A stretch of 64,000 nt of DNA from assembly GCA_964511385.1 (NCBI GenBank), contig CAZEFE010000001.1:434001-498000 (forward strand), given 5' to 3'. Made by a program: the position numbers and the translations under genes. The DNA comes from CAILHX01 sp964511385 (GTDB lineage: Bacteria; Pseudomonadota; Gammaproteobacteria; Burkholderiales; Methylophilaceae). The notes under the pieces were generated by a model. It had not been told where the DNA came from and did not search any database. It worked only from the letters and a program-made list of their open reading frames with translations. This document shows positions 52,363-60,598 of this stretch, one piece after another (the first letter of the stretch is position 1; each line of letters opens with the position of its first letter).

Positions 52363-53904
52363 TTAGTTTCGGATCAGATGATCGAAAGCGCCCAACGCCG
52401 CCTTGGCGCCTTCACCCAAAGCAATGACGATCTGCTTGTACGGCACGGTGGTCACATCACCCGCCGCGAACACGCCCGGCACGTTGGTGGCGCCGTGGCC
52501 ATCCACCTCGATCTCGCCATACTTGCTCAAATTCACCGTGCCCTTGAGCCAGTCGGTGTTAGGGATCAGCCCGATCTGTACGAACACGGCGGCTAGTTCG
52601 ATGTGATGGGATGTGCCGGTGCTACGGTCGGTGTAGGTCAGGCCGTTCACTTTGCCGTCAGCGCCGGTCACTGCCGTGGTTTGCGCCTGGCAGATGACGG
52701 TCACATTGGGCAGGCTAAACAGCTTTTTCTGCAACACGGCATCGGCTTTGAGCTGATCGTCGAACTGCAACAGGGTGACGTGTTCCACAATGCCGGCCAG
52801 ATCTATCGCGGCTTCCACGCCGGAATTGCCGCCGCCGACTACGGCGACTTTTTTGCCCTTGAACAGCGGGCCGTCGCAGTGGGGACAGTAGGCCACGCCT
52901 TTGCCGCGATATTCCTTTTCGCCGGGCACGTTCAACTCCCTCCAGCGTGCGCCGGTGGCAACGATGACGGATTTGCTTTTGAGCACACCGCCGCCTTGCA
53001 GACGGATTTCCAGCAAGTCGCCGGGAATAATGGTTTCGGCGCGTTGCAGGTTCATCACGTCCACCTCGTAGCTCTTGACGTGCTCTTCCAGTGCGGCGAC
53101 GAGTTTGGGTCCTTCAGTTTCCTTCACTGAAATGAAGTTCTCGATGGCGAGTGTATCCATCACCTGTCCGCCGAAGCGCTCGGCCACAATGCCGGTACGG
53201 ATGCCTTTGCGCGCCGCGTAGATGGCGGCGGAAGCGCCCGCCGGGCCGCCGCCGATCACCAGCACGTCAAACGGCGCCTTGGCGCTGATCTTTTCAGCCT
53301 CGCGTTCCACGCCGCTGGTGTCGATGCGGGCGAGGATTTGTTCCAGTTCCATGCGGCCGTGGTCGAATTCTTCGCCGTTGAGGTAAATGGCCGGTACTGC
53401 CATGATCTGGCGCTCGCTGATCTCGTTCTGGTAGATGCCGCCGTCGATCATGGTGTGGCTGATGCCGGGGTTGAGCGCGGCCAGCAAGTTCAGCGCCTGT
53501 ACTACGTCCGGGCAGTTGTGGCAGGTGAGCGAGATGTAGGTCTCGAAGCGGAATTCGCCCGTGAGGCCGCGAACCTGCGCGATGATTTCATCACTGACCT
53601 TGGGCGGATAGCCGCCGACCTGCAACAGGGCAAGGATCAGTGAGGTGAATTCATGCCCCATGGGGATGCCGGCGAAAAACACGCGCGGCGCTTCGCCCAC
53701 ACGCGCCACGCCGAAGGACGGGCGGCGCGCGTTGGTGCCGTCTTCACGCAGGCTGACCTTGTCTGACAGCGGGGCGATGTCTTGCAGGAACTCGCGCATT
53801 TCGGCTGCAGCGGCGCTGCCGTCCAGGCTGGCGACGAGTTCGATTGGCTGCTGCAAACGCTCCAGGTAGGTGCGTAATTGTTCCTTGATGTTGGCATCCA
53901 ACAT
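52363..53904 (-). CDS. ahpF: Alkyl hydroperoxide reductase subunit F
   Basis: A 513-residue NADH-dependent flavoprotein that reduces AhpC. The N-terminal domain has the redox pair in LTCHNCPDVV near residue 129. The FAD motif VIGGGPAGASAA lies near 215, the NADH motif VVGGGNSGVEAA near 355 and the second redox centre YCPHCDGP near 341. GGAGAACGACC precedes the ATG. It is the second gene of the ahpCF operon; the spacer to ahpC carries two hairpins. Confidence 0.98.
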   Translation of the reverse strand: MLDANIKEQLRTYLERLQQPIELVASLDGSAAAAEMREFLQDIAPLSDKVSLREDGTNARRPSFGVARVGEAPRVFFAGIPMGHEFTSLILALLQVGGYPPKVSDEIIAQVRGLTGEFRFETYISLTCHNCPDVVQALNLLAALNPGISHTMIDGGIYQNEISERQIMAVPAIYLNGEEFDHGRMELEQILARIDTSGVEREAEKISAKAPFDVLVIGGGPAGASAAIYAARKGIRTGIVAERFGGQVMDTLAIENFISVKETEGPKLVAALEEHVKSYEVDVMNLQRAETIIPGDLLEIRLQGGGVLKSKSVIVATGARWRELNVPGEKEYRGKGVAYCPHCDGPLFKGKKVAVVGGGNSGVEAAIDLAGIVEHVTLLQFDDQLKADAVLQKKLFSLPNVTVICQAQTTAVTGADGKVNGLTYTDRSTGTSHHIELAAVFVQIGLIPNTDWLKGTVNLSKYGEIEVDGHGATNVPGVFAAGDVTTVPYKQIVIALGEGAKAALGAFDHLIRN

Positions 53905-53936
53905 GGTCGTTCTCCTTGATTGGGGATTCTCACTGC

Positions 53937-53988
53937 AAAGCGGCAGGCTGCCGCTTTACGCTGGGAACCCGCCCGGATTTCTCCGGGC
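53937..53988 (-). other. Two hairpins in the ahpC-ahpF spacer
   Basis: GCCCGG (53971-53976) pairs with CCGGGC (53983-53988), and AAAGCGGCAG (53937-53946) pairs with CTGCCGCTTT (53948-53957). Both lie between the ahpC stop and the ahpF ribosome site. They may attenuate readthrough or stabilise the ahpC end so that AhpC is made in excess, as is common. Confidence 0.5.
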
Positions 53989-54004
53989 TGGTTTTTCAGT
54001 ACTC

Positions 54005-54574
54005 TTAGATCTTGCCTACCAGGTCGATGGAAGGTGTCAAGGTCTTGGCACCTTCGTTCCATTTGGCCGGGCACACTTGGCCGGGGTGGGCGGCCGTGTA
54101 TTGTGCGGCCTTCAGCTTGCGCACGGTTTCCTTGACGTCGCGGGCGATCTCGTTGGAATGGATTTCCACGGTCTTGATAACACCTTCGGGGTTGATAACA
54201 AAGGTGCCGCGCAGCGCCAAGCCTTCTTCCTCGATGTGTACGCCGAAAGCACGGGTCAACTGGTGCGTCGGGTCACCCACCAGCGGGAACTTGGCCTTGC
54301 CCACCGCCGGGGAAGTTTCGTGCCATACCTTGTGCGAGAAGTGCGTGTCGGTGGTCACGATGTACACTTCGGCCCCGGCTTTCTGGAACTCGGCGTAGTT
54401 GTCGGCGGCGTCTTCAATTTCTGTCGGGCAATTGAAGGTGAACGCGGCCGGCATGAAAATCAGCACGGACCACTTGCCCTTGAGGCTGGCATCGGTGACT
54501 TCGACGAACTGGCCGTTGTGGAAGGCTTGTGCCTTGAACGGTTGCACCTGGCTGTTGATCAATGATGTCGTCAT
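54005..54574 (-). CDS. ahpC: Peroxiredoxin AhpC
   Basis: A 189-residue two-cysteine peroxiredoxin that removes hydrogen peroxide and organic peroxides. The peroxidatic cysteine lies in FTFNCPTE near residue 49 and the resolving cysteine in GQVCPAKW near 168. The length and DTHFSHKVWHE block match E. coli AhpC. AAAGGAGA precedes the ATG. Cotranscribed with ahpF. Confidence 0.98.
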   Translation of the reverse strand: MTTSLINSQVQPFKAQAFHNGQFVEVTDASLKGKWSVLIFMPAAFTFNCPTEIEDAADNYAEFQKAGAEVYIVTTDTHFSHKVWHETSPAVGKAKFPLVGDPTHQLTRAFGVHIEEEGLALRGTFVINPEGVIKTVEIHSNEIARDVKETVRKLKAAQYTAAHPGQVCPAKWNEGAKTLTPSIDLVGKI

Positions 54575-54627
54575 GTTGTTTCTCCTTTAAGTTAATGAAA
54601 TGGGTACAGCGATTTGTGACAGGACGC

Positions 54628-54669
54628 ATTCTAGGGGCGGTTATGTAATTTGTAAAAACAATTGTTTTT
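54628..54669 (-). promoter_or_regulatory. ahpC promoter with upstream palindrome
   Basis: Minus-strand -35 TTTACA (54651-54656) and -10 TAGAAT (54628-54633) are 17 bases apart, five of six matches each. A perfect 16-base palindrome AAAAACAATTGTTTTT (54654-54669) overlaps the -35 end. The whole ahpC-csp spacer (54575-54910, 336 bases) is AT-rich and otherwise holds only the csp promoter and leader. A redox regulator such as OxyR is plausible but no OxyR consensus was verified. Confidence 0.55.
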
Positions 54670-54765
54670 ATTGTATTGATAAAAATATCTAATCTTTTTG
54701 AATGCAAGCAGGGGCGCGGTGATGCGATGTTTTGACTTTTTATTTGAGGTAAATCAACAAAAGGC

Positions 54766-54793
54766 TTGCACTTCTTGAAAGTCTATGTATGAT
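54766..54793 (+). promoter_or_regulatory. Candidate csp promoter and long leader
   Basis: TTGCAC (54766-54771) and TATGAT (54788-54793) are 16 bases apart, giving a leader of about 110 bases before the cold-shock ATG. Long leaders are typical for cold-shock genes. The 12-mers GATTCGAGCATC (54791) and GATTCCAGCATC (54821) repeat in the leader. Inference only. Confidence 0.45.
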
Positions 54794-54910
54794 TCGAGCA
54801 TCTGTAGGGTCAAGTTGTAGGATTCCAGCATCAAACGTTGTCGGATATTTCCCTTGATTTCGTATAGATACGGACATTTGTCCTCATTTAATTTTGTTAA
54901 GGAAGATAGC

Positions 54911-55114
54911 ATGGCAACAGGTATCGTAAAGTGGTTCAATGACGCTAAAGGTTTCGGGTTCATTACCCCTGACGCAGGCGGTGAAGACCTTTTCGCACAT
55001 TTCTCCGCGATCAAGGCAGACGGTTTCAAGACCCTGCGCGAAAATCAGCGCGTAAGCTACGATGAAGCTACTGGCCCCAAGGGCAAGCAAGCTGCAAACA
55101 TCGTTCCCGAATAA
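54911..55114 (+). CDS. Cold-shock protein, CspA family
   Basis: A 67-residue single-stranded nucleic acid-binding protein. RNP motifs KGFGFIT and DLFAHFSAI are intact. AAGGAAG lies upstream of the ATG. It is followed by a strong terminator. It may act as an RNA chaperone during cold shock or in general growth. Confidence 0.96.
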   Translation: MATGIVKWFNDAKGFGFITPDAGGEDLFAHFSAIKADGFKTLRENQRVSYDEATGPKGKQAANIVPE

Positions 55115-55130
55115 ATTTCGGAATGCTGAA

Positions 55131-55156
55131 AACCCCGGCTTGCCGGGGTTTTTTTT
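55131..55156 (+). terminator. Terminator after the cold-shock gene
   Basis: AACCCCGGC pairs with GCCGGGGTT around a two-base TT, followed by an eight-T run. It ends the csp transcript 17 bases after its stop. Confidence 0.9.
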
Positions 55157-55244
55157 CGCCTGTCGAGCCGCTTGAGCCTTTGGTCGGCAGTGCTGGACTG
55201 CGGGTTGGCACGTAGTTATGCGCAGTGTTATCTGCTATTACCCC

Positions 55245-55277
55245 AAAGCCGCGACATTGTTCGCGGCTTTGTTTTTT
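55245..55277 (+). terminator. Second plus-strand terminator
   Basis: AAAGCCGCGA (55245-55254) pairs with TCGCGGCTTT (55261-55270) around CATTGT, then GTTTTTT. There is no gene between it and the csp terminator, so it may be a backup or end a short RNA of fewer than 90 bases (55157-55244). Confidence 0.75.
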
Positions 55278-55296
55278 GTGCGTGAGGACAAACCGC

Positions 55297-55336
55297 TTGA
55301 CAATGCACCAAACATAAATGAGAATGGTTATCAATT
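55297..55336 (+). promoter_or_regulatory. Fur-controlled promoter of the Bfd-hemP-tonB unit
   Basis: TTGACA (55297-55302) and GAGAAT (55320-55325) are 17 bases apart. A Fur box AATGAGAATGGTTATCAAT (55317-55335) overlaps the -10; its left half matches the consensus half-site perfectly, the right half partly. The first gene starts at 55363. This suggests iron repression of the whole import unit. Confidence 0.75.
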
Positions 55337-55362
55337 AAGTTGTGTTGATCTTCGGAGGTCTC

Positions 55363-55479
55363 ATGTTTGTATGCGTGTGTTCTGCTGTGACTGAGTCGCA
55401 GATACATCAGGCGGTTAATTCCGGGGCGAAAACGCTCAGGGATTTGCGCCAGGGCGTGATGACGCTGCAACTGGCCTGA
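55363..55479 (+). CDS. Shortened Bfd-like (2Fe-2S) ORF
   Basis: A 38-residue ORF, MFVCVCSAVTESQIHQAVNS then GAKTLRDLRQGVMTLQLA. The first 30 residues match bacterioferritin-associated ferredoxin (Bfd, about 64 residues), including the first CxC pair. The second cysteine pair expected near residues 38-41 is absent because the frame stops. CGGAGG sets the start, and the stop overlaps the hemP start (TGATG). It may be a degenerate ferredoxin kept as a translated leader for hemP. Bfd relationship is by pattern. Confidence 0.65.
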   Translation: MFVCVCSAVTESQIHQAVNSGAKTLRDLRQGVMTLQLA

Positions 55480-55670
55480 TGAGCACCTCGAAACAAAGCC
55501 AAGCCAATGGGGAGCATGGGCGTGCCAGGGTTGGGGAAGGCATTGCCGGTCGGGTGTACCTCAAAAGCGAACAACTGTTTGCCGGGACTCGGGAAGTCAT
55601 TATCGAGCACGCCGGCAACGAATACCGGCTGCGATTGACCAGCCAGGGAAAACTGATACTGACCAAGTAA
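55479..55670 (+). CDS. hemP: Hemin uptake protein HemP
   Basis: A 63-residue protein. The C-terminal half (SEQLFAGTREVIIEHAGNEY to RLRLTSQGKLILTK) is the characteristic HemP domain, found with heme or siderophore uptake genes in betaproteobacteria, where it can act in iron-dependent gene control. The ATG shares one base with the Bfd-like stop, so the two are coupled. tonB follows 90 bases later; the spacer shows no clear terminator. Confidence 0.9.
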   Translation: MSTSKQSQANGEHGRARVGEGIAGRVYLKSEQLFAGTREVIIEHAGNEYRLRLTSQGKLILTK

Positions 55671-55760
55671 CAAACCGCAGCCAGCCACTAGCAGCAAGCT
55701 AGAAGCCAGCCATGAGAAAAACACAGCAGGCATCGCAAAGCGCGAATCCTGATTGATTCA

Positions 55761-56480
55761 ATGGATGGTAAATTGATTTCTGCTTATAGTTGGCATGCCA
55801 CTGGACACGAGCGCCTATCTCGCGGCACCTTGGGGATGGTGGTGGCAGTGCATGCCGGCGTTATTTTTTATCTGGCAACAGCACGCCCTCCGGTTCCGGC
55901 GGTGGAGGAAACGCCAATCCAGGTCAGCCTGGTGACGGCTGAGGCCGCGCCAGTCCAGCCTCAGAAGAGCATTCAGCCGCAGCAAGTCATCAAGCCGGCA
56001 GTCAAGCCAGAAAAGAAAAAAGCCGAAGTGCCGGTGCAGCCCCCGGCTGCCCGCCCGGAACCAACGCTGGTTTCACACACGCCAGGCGACCATGTTCCCG
56101 ACGTTCCGGCACCAGTGCCGCAAGCGGCCGAAAACCCGGCGCCGCCCATTGCCGAAACCCCACGGCGGGCGGACGCGCCACCGCAGGAACCCACTGTCGA
56201 GCAGCCACGCTTCAACGCCGATTACCTGGAAAACCCAGCACCGGCTTATCCGTCGCTGTCGCGCAAGCTGCGCGAGGAAGGGCAGGTGCTGTTGCGGGTC
56301 AAGGTCAGCGCCGACGGCAAACCAATCCAAGTCACCCTGCACCAGTCCAGCGGCTACGCCAGGCTGGATGAGCGCGCCGAGGACACGGTACGGCGCTGGA
56401 AATTCATTCCTGCCCGTCGCGCCGATTTGCCGGTGGAAGCATGGGTCATTGTCCCGATTCAATTCAGTCTGAAAGGTTAG
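55761..56480 (+). CDS. tonB: TonB energy-transducing protein
   Basis: A 239-residue TonB. The N-terminal membrane anchor is near 25-40 (LGMVVAVHAGVIFYLATA), a proline- and lysine-rich periplasmic stretch covers about 45-145, and the C-terminal domain (ENPAPAYPSLSRKLREEGQV, LLRVKVSADGKP, FIPARRADLPVEAWVIVPIQF) is typical. It powers outer-membrane receptors with ExbB and ExbD, which follow at once. Start ATG at 55761 chosen as first in frame. Confidence 0.95.
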   Translation: MDGKLISAYSWHATGHERLSRGTLGMVVAVHAGVIFYLATARPPVPAVEETPIQVSLVTAEAAPVQPQKSIQPQQVIKPAVKPEKKKAEVPVQPPAARPEPTLVSHTPGDHVPDVPAPVPQAAENPAPPIAETPRRADAPPQEPTVEQPRFNADYLENPAPAYPSLSRKLREEGQVLLRVKVSADGKPIQVTLHQSSGYARLDERAEDTVRRWKFIPARRADLPVEAWVIVPIQFSLKG

Positions 56481-56482
56481 TC

Positions 56483-57214
56483 ATGCAAACAACATTGGGT
56501 TTTTCAAATTTTCTGCGGGAGGTTGATGGTGTGGGCATGTTCCTGCTCATCGTGCTGGCTTTGATGTCGGTGGCGACCTGGTACCTGATCCTGACCAAGG
56601 CGATTGCCAACTGGAACATGCAGCGCCACGCGAAACAGTTCCTGGGCGATTTCTGGGAAGCGCCTGATCTGGAAGTGGTGGCCAAGCGCCTGAATGACGG
56701 CCGGCCGCGCGACCCGTTTTCGCACCTGGCGCATCATGGCTTCCGCGCGATTGCGCAACACGGGACCAAAACCAGCCAGCGCCTGATCGAAGCCGGGTCG
56801 CAGGAAGAATTCCTCACCCGCTCCCTACGCCGCGGCATTGAGCAGGACACAGCGCGTCTGGAAAACGGCCTGACCCTGCTGGCTTCGGTCGGCTCCAGCG
56901 CGCCGTTTGTTGGTTTGTTCGGCACGGTGTGGGGCGTCTACCACGCCCTGGTCAATATCGGCATGAGCGGCCAGAGCACGCTGGACAAGGTCGCCGGGCC
57001 GGTGGGCGAGGCACTGATCATGACGGCGCTGGGCCTGGCGGTAGCGATTCCGGCGGTGCTGGCTTACAACTTCTTTGCCCGCTCCAATCGTGTGGTGCTG
57101 GCGGAACTGGATGGTTTCGCCCACGACCTGTTCACCTTCATGTCCACGGGTACGCGGATGGATGCCCCCATCGCCGATGGCAAGGTGGCCGTACTCAATA
57201 GAAAGGGCGCGTGA
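56483..57214 (+). CDS. exbB: ExbB proton channel subunit
   Basis: A 243-residue inner-membrane protein of the TolQ/ExbB family. It has a first span near 13-35 (VGMFLLIVLALMSVATWYL) and two later ones around LTLLASVGSSAPFVGLFGTVWG and EALIMTALGLAVAIPAVLAYNF. The start at 56483 is two bases after the tonB stop. With ExbD it uses the proton gradient to energise TonB. Confidence 0.95.
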   Translation: MQTTLGFSNFLREVDGVGMFLLIVLALMSVATWYLILTKAIANWNMQRHAKQFLGDFWEAPDLEVVAKRLNDGRPRDPFSHLAHHGFRAIAQHGTKTSQRLIEAGSQEEFLTRSLRRGIEQDTARLENGLTLLASVGSSAPFVGLFGTVWGVYHALVNIGMSGQSTLDKVAGPVGEALIMTALGLAVAIPAVLAYNFFARSNRVVLAELDGFAHDLFTFMSTGTRMDAPIADGKVAVLNRKGA

Positions 57215-57627
57215 TGGCTTTCGGCGGATTTTCCAATGGCAGGAGCAATCAGCCCATGGCGGAAATCAACATGATTCCATTGATTGACGTGATGCTGGTG
57301 TTGCTGGTCATTTTCATCATCGCCGCGCCGCTGATGACGCATGCGGTTAGGATCGAACTGCCCAAGGCCAGTTCGACGCCTGAAGATAGCAAGCCGGAAG
57401 TGGTCCGACTGACCATTGATGTTTCCGGCAACGTCTACTGGAATGACCGCGCGCTGGAGCCATCAGGCTGGCGCGCGGGCATGGCCGAGGCCGCCGCCCG
57501 TCAACCGGCGCCGGAATTGAGAATCCGCGCCGATGGCGGCGTTGCCTACCGGCGCGTTGCGGAACTGATGTCCGATGCCGCGCGCGCCGGGCTGACCAGA
57601 ATTTCCTTTGTCACCGAGCCGCAATAA
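57214..57627 (+). CDS. exbD: ExbD proton channel subunit
   Basis: A 137-residue bitopic protein. The membrane span IDVMLVLLVIFIIAAPLM carries the essential aspartate near residue 25. The ATG overlaps the exbB stop by one base (TGATG). Part of the tonB-exbB-exbD operon, upstream of a siderophore receptor gene. Confidence 0.96.
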   Translation: MAFGGFSNGRSNQPMAEINMIPLIDVMLVLLVIFIIAAPLMTHAVRIELPKASSTPEDSKPEVVRLTIDVSGNVYWNDRALEPSGWRAGMAEAAARQPAPELRIRADGGVAYRRVAELMSDAARAGLTRISFVTEPQ

Positions 57628-57695
57628 CGTGCCAACCAGTTTACTAACCAGCCAGCGATCAGCCAGCCAATTTATTGATTAAATCAAGGAATGAT

Positions 57696-59903
57696 ATGAA
57701 ACACCAAAATCAAATGGCTTTTCCGCTGTTGCCCCTGGGGGCGGCGCTGATGGCTGGCGGAATCTCGTTTAACACACTGGCGCAGGAGACTACGGCCAAG
57801 ACGGGCGACACCGTGCTGTCCACCGTCAGGGTGCAAGCCGATGCCGAGGTCGAGCAGGACGGCTATCGGGCCAGCACCACCCGGGTCGGCCGCACGCTGC
57901 AAGACCCGCACGATGTCCCGCAGGCGGTCACCACCGTGACCAACCGGCTGATGGAAGAACAGCAGGTCGGCTCATTGAAGGAGGCTTTGCGCAACGTGTC
58001 CGGCCTGACCTTCAACGCCGCCGAGGGCGGGCGATCCGGCGACAACATGATGCTGCGGGGCTTCTACACCTTCGGCGACATGTACCTGGACGGCATCCGC
58101 GATACCGCGCAGTACAACCGCGAAACCTTCAACCTGGAGCAGGTGGAGGTACTGCGCGGCTCCGCCGCCATGCTGTTTGGACGCGGCCAGGCGGGCGGAG
58201 TCATCAACCAGGTCAGCAAGACGCCGGTACTGATCGACCGCAGTAAAGTCACCGCCAGCCTGGGCACCGACAACTATGTGGAAGGCACCGGCGATTTCAA
58301 CAAGGTTCTGGGCGAGACCACGGCCATCCGCGTCAACGTGATGCACCGCGACGAAGGCAGCTGGCGTTCCAACCCGGCCACCGGCGCGGAGCCGGAAATC
58401 CACCGCGAAGGCCTGGCGGCGAGCCTGGGATTCGGCATCAATACGGCGGACGAGTTGATCCTGAGCCATGTGCGGACAACCACGGATGACAAGCCGGATT
58501 ACGGCATCAGTTTCGATGCGGCCACGCGCAGCCCGACCAGCCTGTTTCCCGCCGATTATTACTGGGGCGTGGACCAGAATTTTGACGAGAGCGAGACCAA
58601 CATCACCACCGCCGCGTATACGCACCGCTTCTCGCCCGGCAGCGAATGGCGCACGCAGCTGCGCTATGCCGATTACGAGCGCAGCTACTGGGCGCGCACG
58701 CCAAGCGCCACGGTGGCGCCGGGCAGCAACGGCCTGAATGCCGGCAGTGCCAACGTGGGGCCGACGCGGGTGATGGATTATGAAACCCTGACCCTGCAAA
58801 CCGACTTTACCAACAAGCTGAACCTGCTGGGTATGAAGCACGAAATCCTGGTCGGGGCGGAATATTTCAAGGAGGACAGCTTCCGTCATGCCCTGCAAAA
58901 CCTGGGGGGCACCACGGCGGCCAATCCGCCGGTATTCACCCCTTACCTGGCCAGCACGGCGGCAGGGGCAGTGCGCTTTAATTCGGACTCCTATGCCGCT
59001 TATGTGCAGGATACCGTGGAATTCATCCCCAAATGGAAAGCCACGCTGGGCGCGCGCCGCGACGAAATGGATGCCACCTATTCCAGCGCCACCTCGCCCT
59101 CGCTGAAATACGGCGAGTGGAGCACGCGCGCGGCGCTGTCGTTCCACCCCGGCGAGGAAACGCATTATTACGTGGCGTTCAGCGACTCGTTCAGCCCGAC
59201 CGCCGACCTGTACCAGCTGACCGTGGCGCCATTGCCGCCGGAGCGCAGCCAGGTGATGGAGATCGGCGCCAAGTGGATGCTGTTCGGCGGCGACCTGGCG
59301 CTGCGTGCGGCGTTGTATCGCGCCGACAAGGAATGGGAGCGCAATACCGACCTGGAATCCACCGCATCGGTGCTGACCAAGGAGCGGCGTACCGACGGCT
59401 TTGAACTGGAAGCCGCCGGCCGCATCTCCGACCGTTGGGAGATATTTTCCGGGCTGGCGTTGATGGATTCGCGCATCCTGAAAGTGGCCGAAAACGTTAA
59501 CCCGGCCACGGGTGTGATTACCGTGGGCAATGCCGGCTATGAAGGGCAGCGCTCGCGCAATACTCCGACTTATACCTTCAACCTGTGGAGCACGTACCAG
59601 CTGCCGGGCGGGTGGAAAGTCGGCGGCGGGGTGGAGGCCAAGGGCAAGCGTTATGGCTACAACCCCAGCGGGGCCGGGGCGATCCCGACCTTGCCGGGCG
59701 ACAGCAAGTTCCACCCCAATACCGCCCCGGCTTACCAGCGCTGGGATGCCATGGTGGCCTACGAGCAGCCGAAATGGGCGGTGCGCCTGAACGTCCAGAA
59801 TGTGTTCGACACCGTGTATTACGATGCGATTTACGATAACGGCGGGTTTGTGGTCCCGGGAACCAGCCGCAAGGGTATCATGACGGTTGAATACAAGTTC
59901 TGA
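57696..59903 (+). CDS. TonB-dependent catecholate-type siderophore receptor
   Basis: A 735-residue outer-membrane beta-barrel receptor of the Fiu/FhuE-like group. A signal peptide (about 1-28) is followed by the plug, with DVPQAVTTVTNRLMEEQQVG and MLFGRGQAGGVINQVSK. The barrel ends FVVPGTSRKGIMTVEYKF with terminal phenylalanine. AAGGA lies five bases before the ATG. The next gene, piuC-like, supports a Fiu/PiuA-type receptor for iron-catecholates. The exact ligand is not known. Confidence 0.9.
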   Translation: MKHQNQMAFPLLPLGAALMAGGISFNTLAQETTAKTGDTVLSTVRVQADAEVEQDGYRASTTRVGRTLQDPHDVPQAVTTVTNRLMEEQQVGSLKEALRNVSGLTFNAAEGGRSGDNMMLRGFYTFGDMYLDGIRDTAQYNRETFNLEQVEVLRGSAAMLFGRGQAGGVINQVSKTPVLIDRSKVTASLGTDNYVEGTGDFNKVLGETTAIRVNVMHRDEGSWRSNPATGAEPEIHREGLAASLGFGINTADELILSHVRTTTDDKPDYGISFDAATRSPTSLFPADYYWGVDQNFDESETNITTAAYTHRFSPGSEWRTQLRYADYERSYWARTPSATVAPGSNGLNAGSANVGPTRVMDYETLTLQTDFTNKLNLLGMKHEILVGAEYFKEDSFRHALQNLGGTTAANPPVFTPYLASTAAGAVRFNSDSYAAYVQDTVEFIPKWKATLGARRDEMDATYSSATSPSLKYGEWSTRAALSFHPGEETHYYVAFSDSFSPTADLYQLTVAPLPPERSQVMEIGAKWMLFGGDLALRAALYRADKEWERNTDLESTASVLTKERRTDGFELEAAGRISDRWEIFSGLALMDSRILKVAENVNPATGVITVGNAGYEGQRSRNTPTYTFNLWSTYQLPGGWKVGGGVEAKGKRYGYNPSGAGAIPTLPGDSKFHPNTAPAYQRWDAMVAYEQPKWAVRLNVQNVFDTVYYDAIYDNGGFVVPGTSRKGIMTVEYKF

Positions 59904-59917
59904 CAGGATAAGGGGCG

Positions 59918-60598
59918 ATGCTGACGATCATCGATGAGGTGCTGACCAGCGAAGAACTGGCGACGGTGCGCGGCTATCTGGCTGGCTCCGCCTGGGGTAG
60001 CGGGCTGGCAACGGCCGGTCCGCAGGCCGCGCAGGCCAAGCGCAACCAGCAGTTGCCGGAAACCGCACCGCATCTGCCGGACTTGCGCCGGCTGGTGCTG
60101 GGCGCGCTCAACCGCAACGCGCTGTTCTTCACGGCGGCCTTGCCCCTGAAAATCCTGCCGCCGTTCTTCAATCGCTATGCCGGGGAAGACAACCGCTACG
60201 GCTTTCACACCGACAATGCGATGCGCGCGCATCCCGACGGCAGTTACGTGCGTGCCGACGTGTCCGCGACGCTGTTCCTGTCCGATCCCGAGGAATATGA
60301 CGGCGGGGTGCTGACCATAGAAGACACCTTCGGCAGGCACGGCATCAAGCTCAAGGCGGGCAGCATGGTGGTGTACCCATCGTCGTCGATCCACGAGGTC
60401 ACGCCAGTGGCGCGTGGCGAGCGCGTGGCCTGCTTCATGTTCATGCAGAGCATGGTGCGCGACCCTGGCCAGCGCCGCCTGCTGTATGACATGGACATGG
60501 CCTTGTTGCAGTTGCGCCAGACGGTGGGCGAAACCGATGCCGTAGTGCGCCTCACTGGCACCTACCACAACCTGTTGCGCCTCTGGGCCGAGTGCTGA
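59918..60598 (+). CDS. PiuC/YbiX-type Fe(II)/2-oxoglutarate dioxygenase
   Basis: A 226-residue PKHD-type hydroxylase. The metal triad is visible: YGFHTDNAMR near residue 88 (HxD) and SSSIHEVTPV near 149, with arginine in the following RGERVA. In other bacteria it is encoded next to Fiu or PiuA receptors, as here. It probably modifies a compound linked to iron uptake. The stop overlaps the next ATG by one base. Confidence 0.92.
   Translation: MLTIIDEVLTSEELATVRGYLAGSAWGSGLATAGPQAAQAKRNQQLPETAPHLPDLRRLVLGALNRNALFFTAALPLKILPPFFNRYAGEDNRYGFHTDNAMRAHPDGSYVRADVSATLFLSDPEEYDGGVLTIEDTFGRHGIKLKAGSMVVYPSSSIHEVTPVARGERVACFMFMQSMVRDPGQRRLLYDMDMALLQLRQTVGETDAVVRLTGTYHNLLRLWAEC

Noticed and set aside
55363..55560. 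Frameshift that would restore a full-length Bfd
   Set aside because: Reading the other two frames after residue 30 does not recover a CxxC pair in Bfd context; one of those frames is hemP itself.
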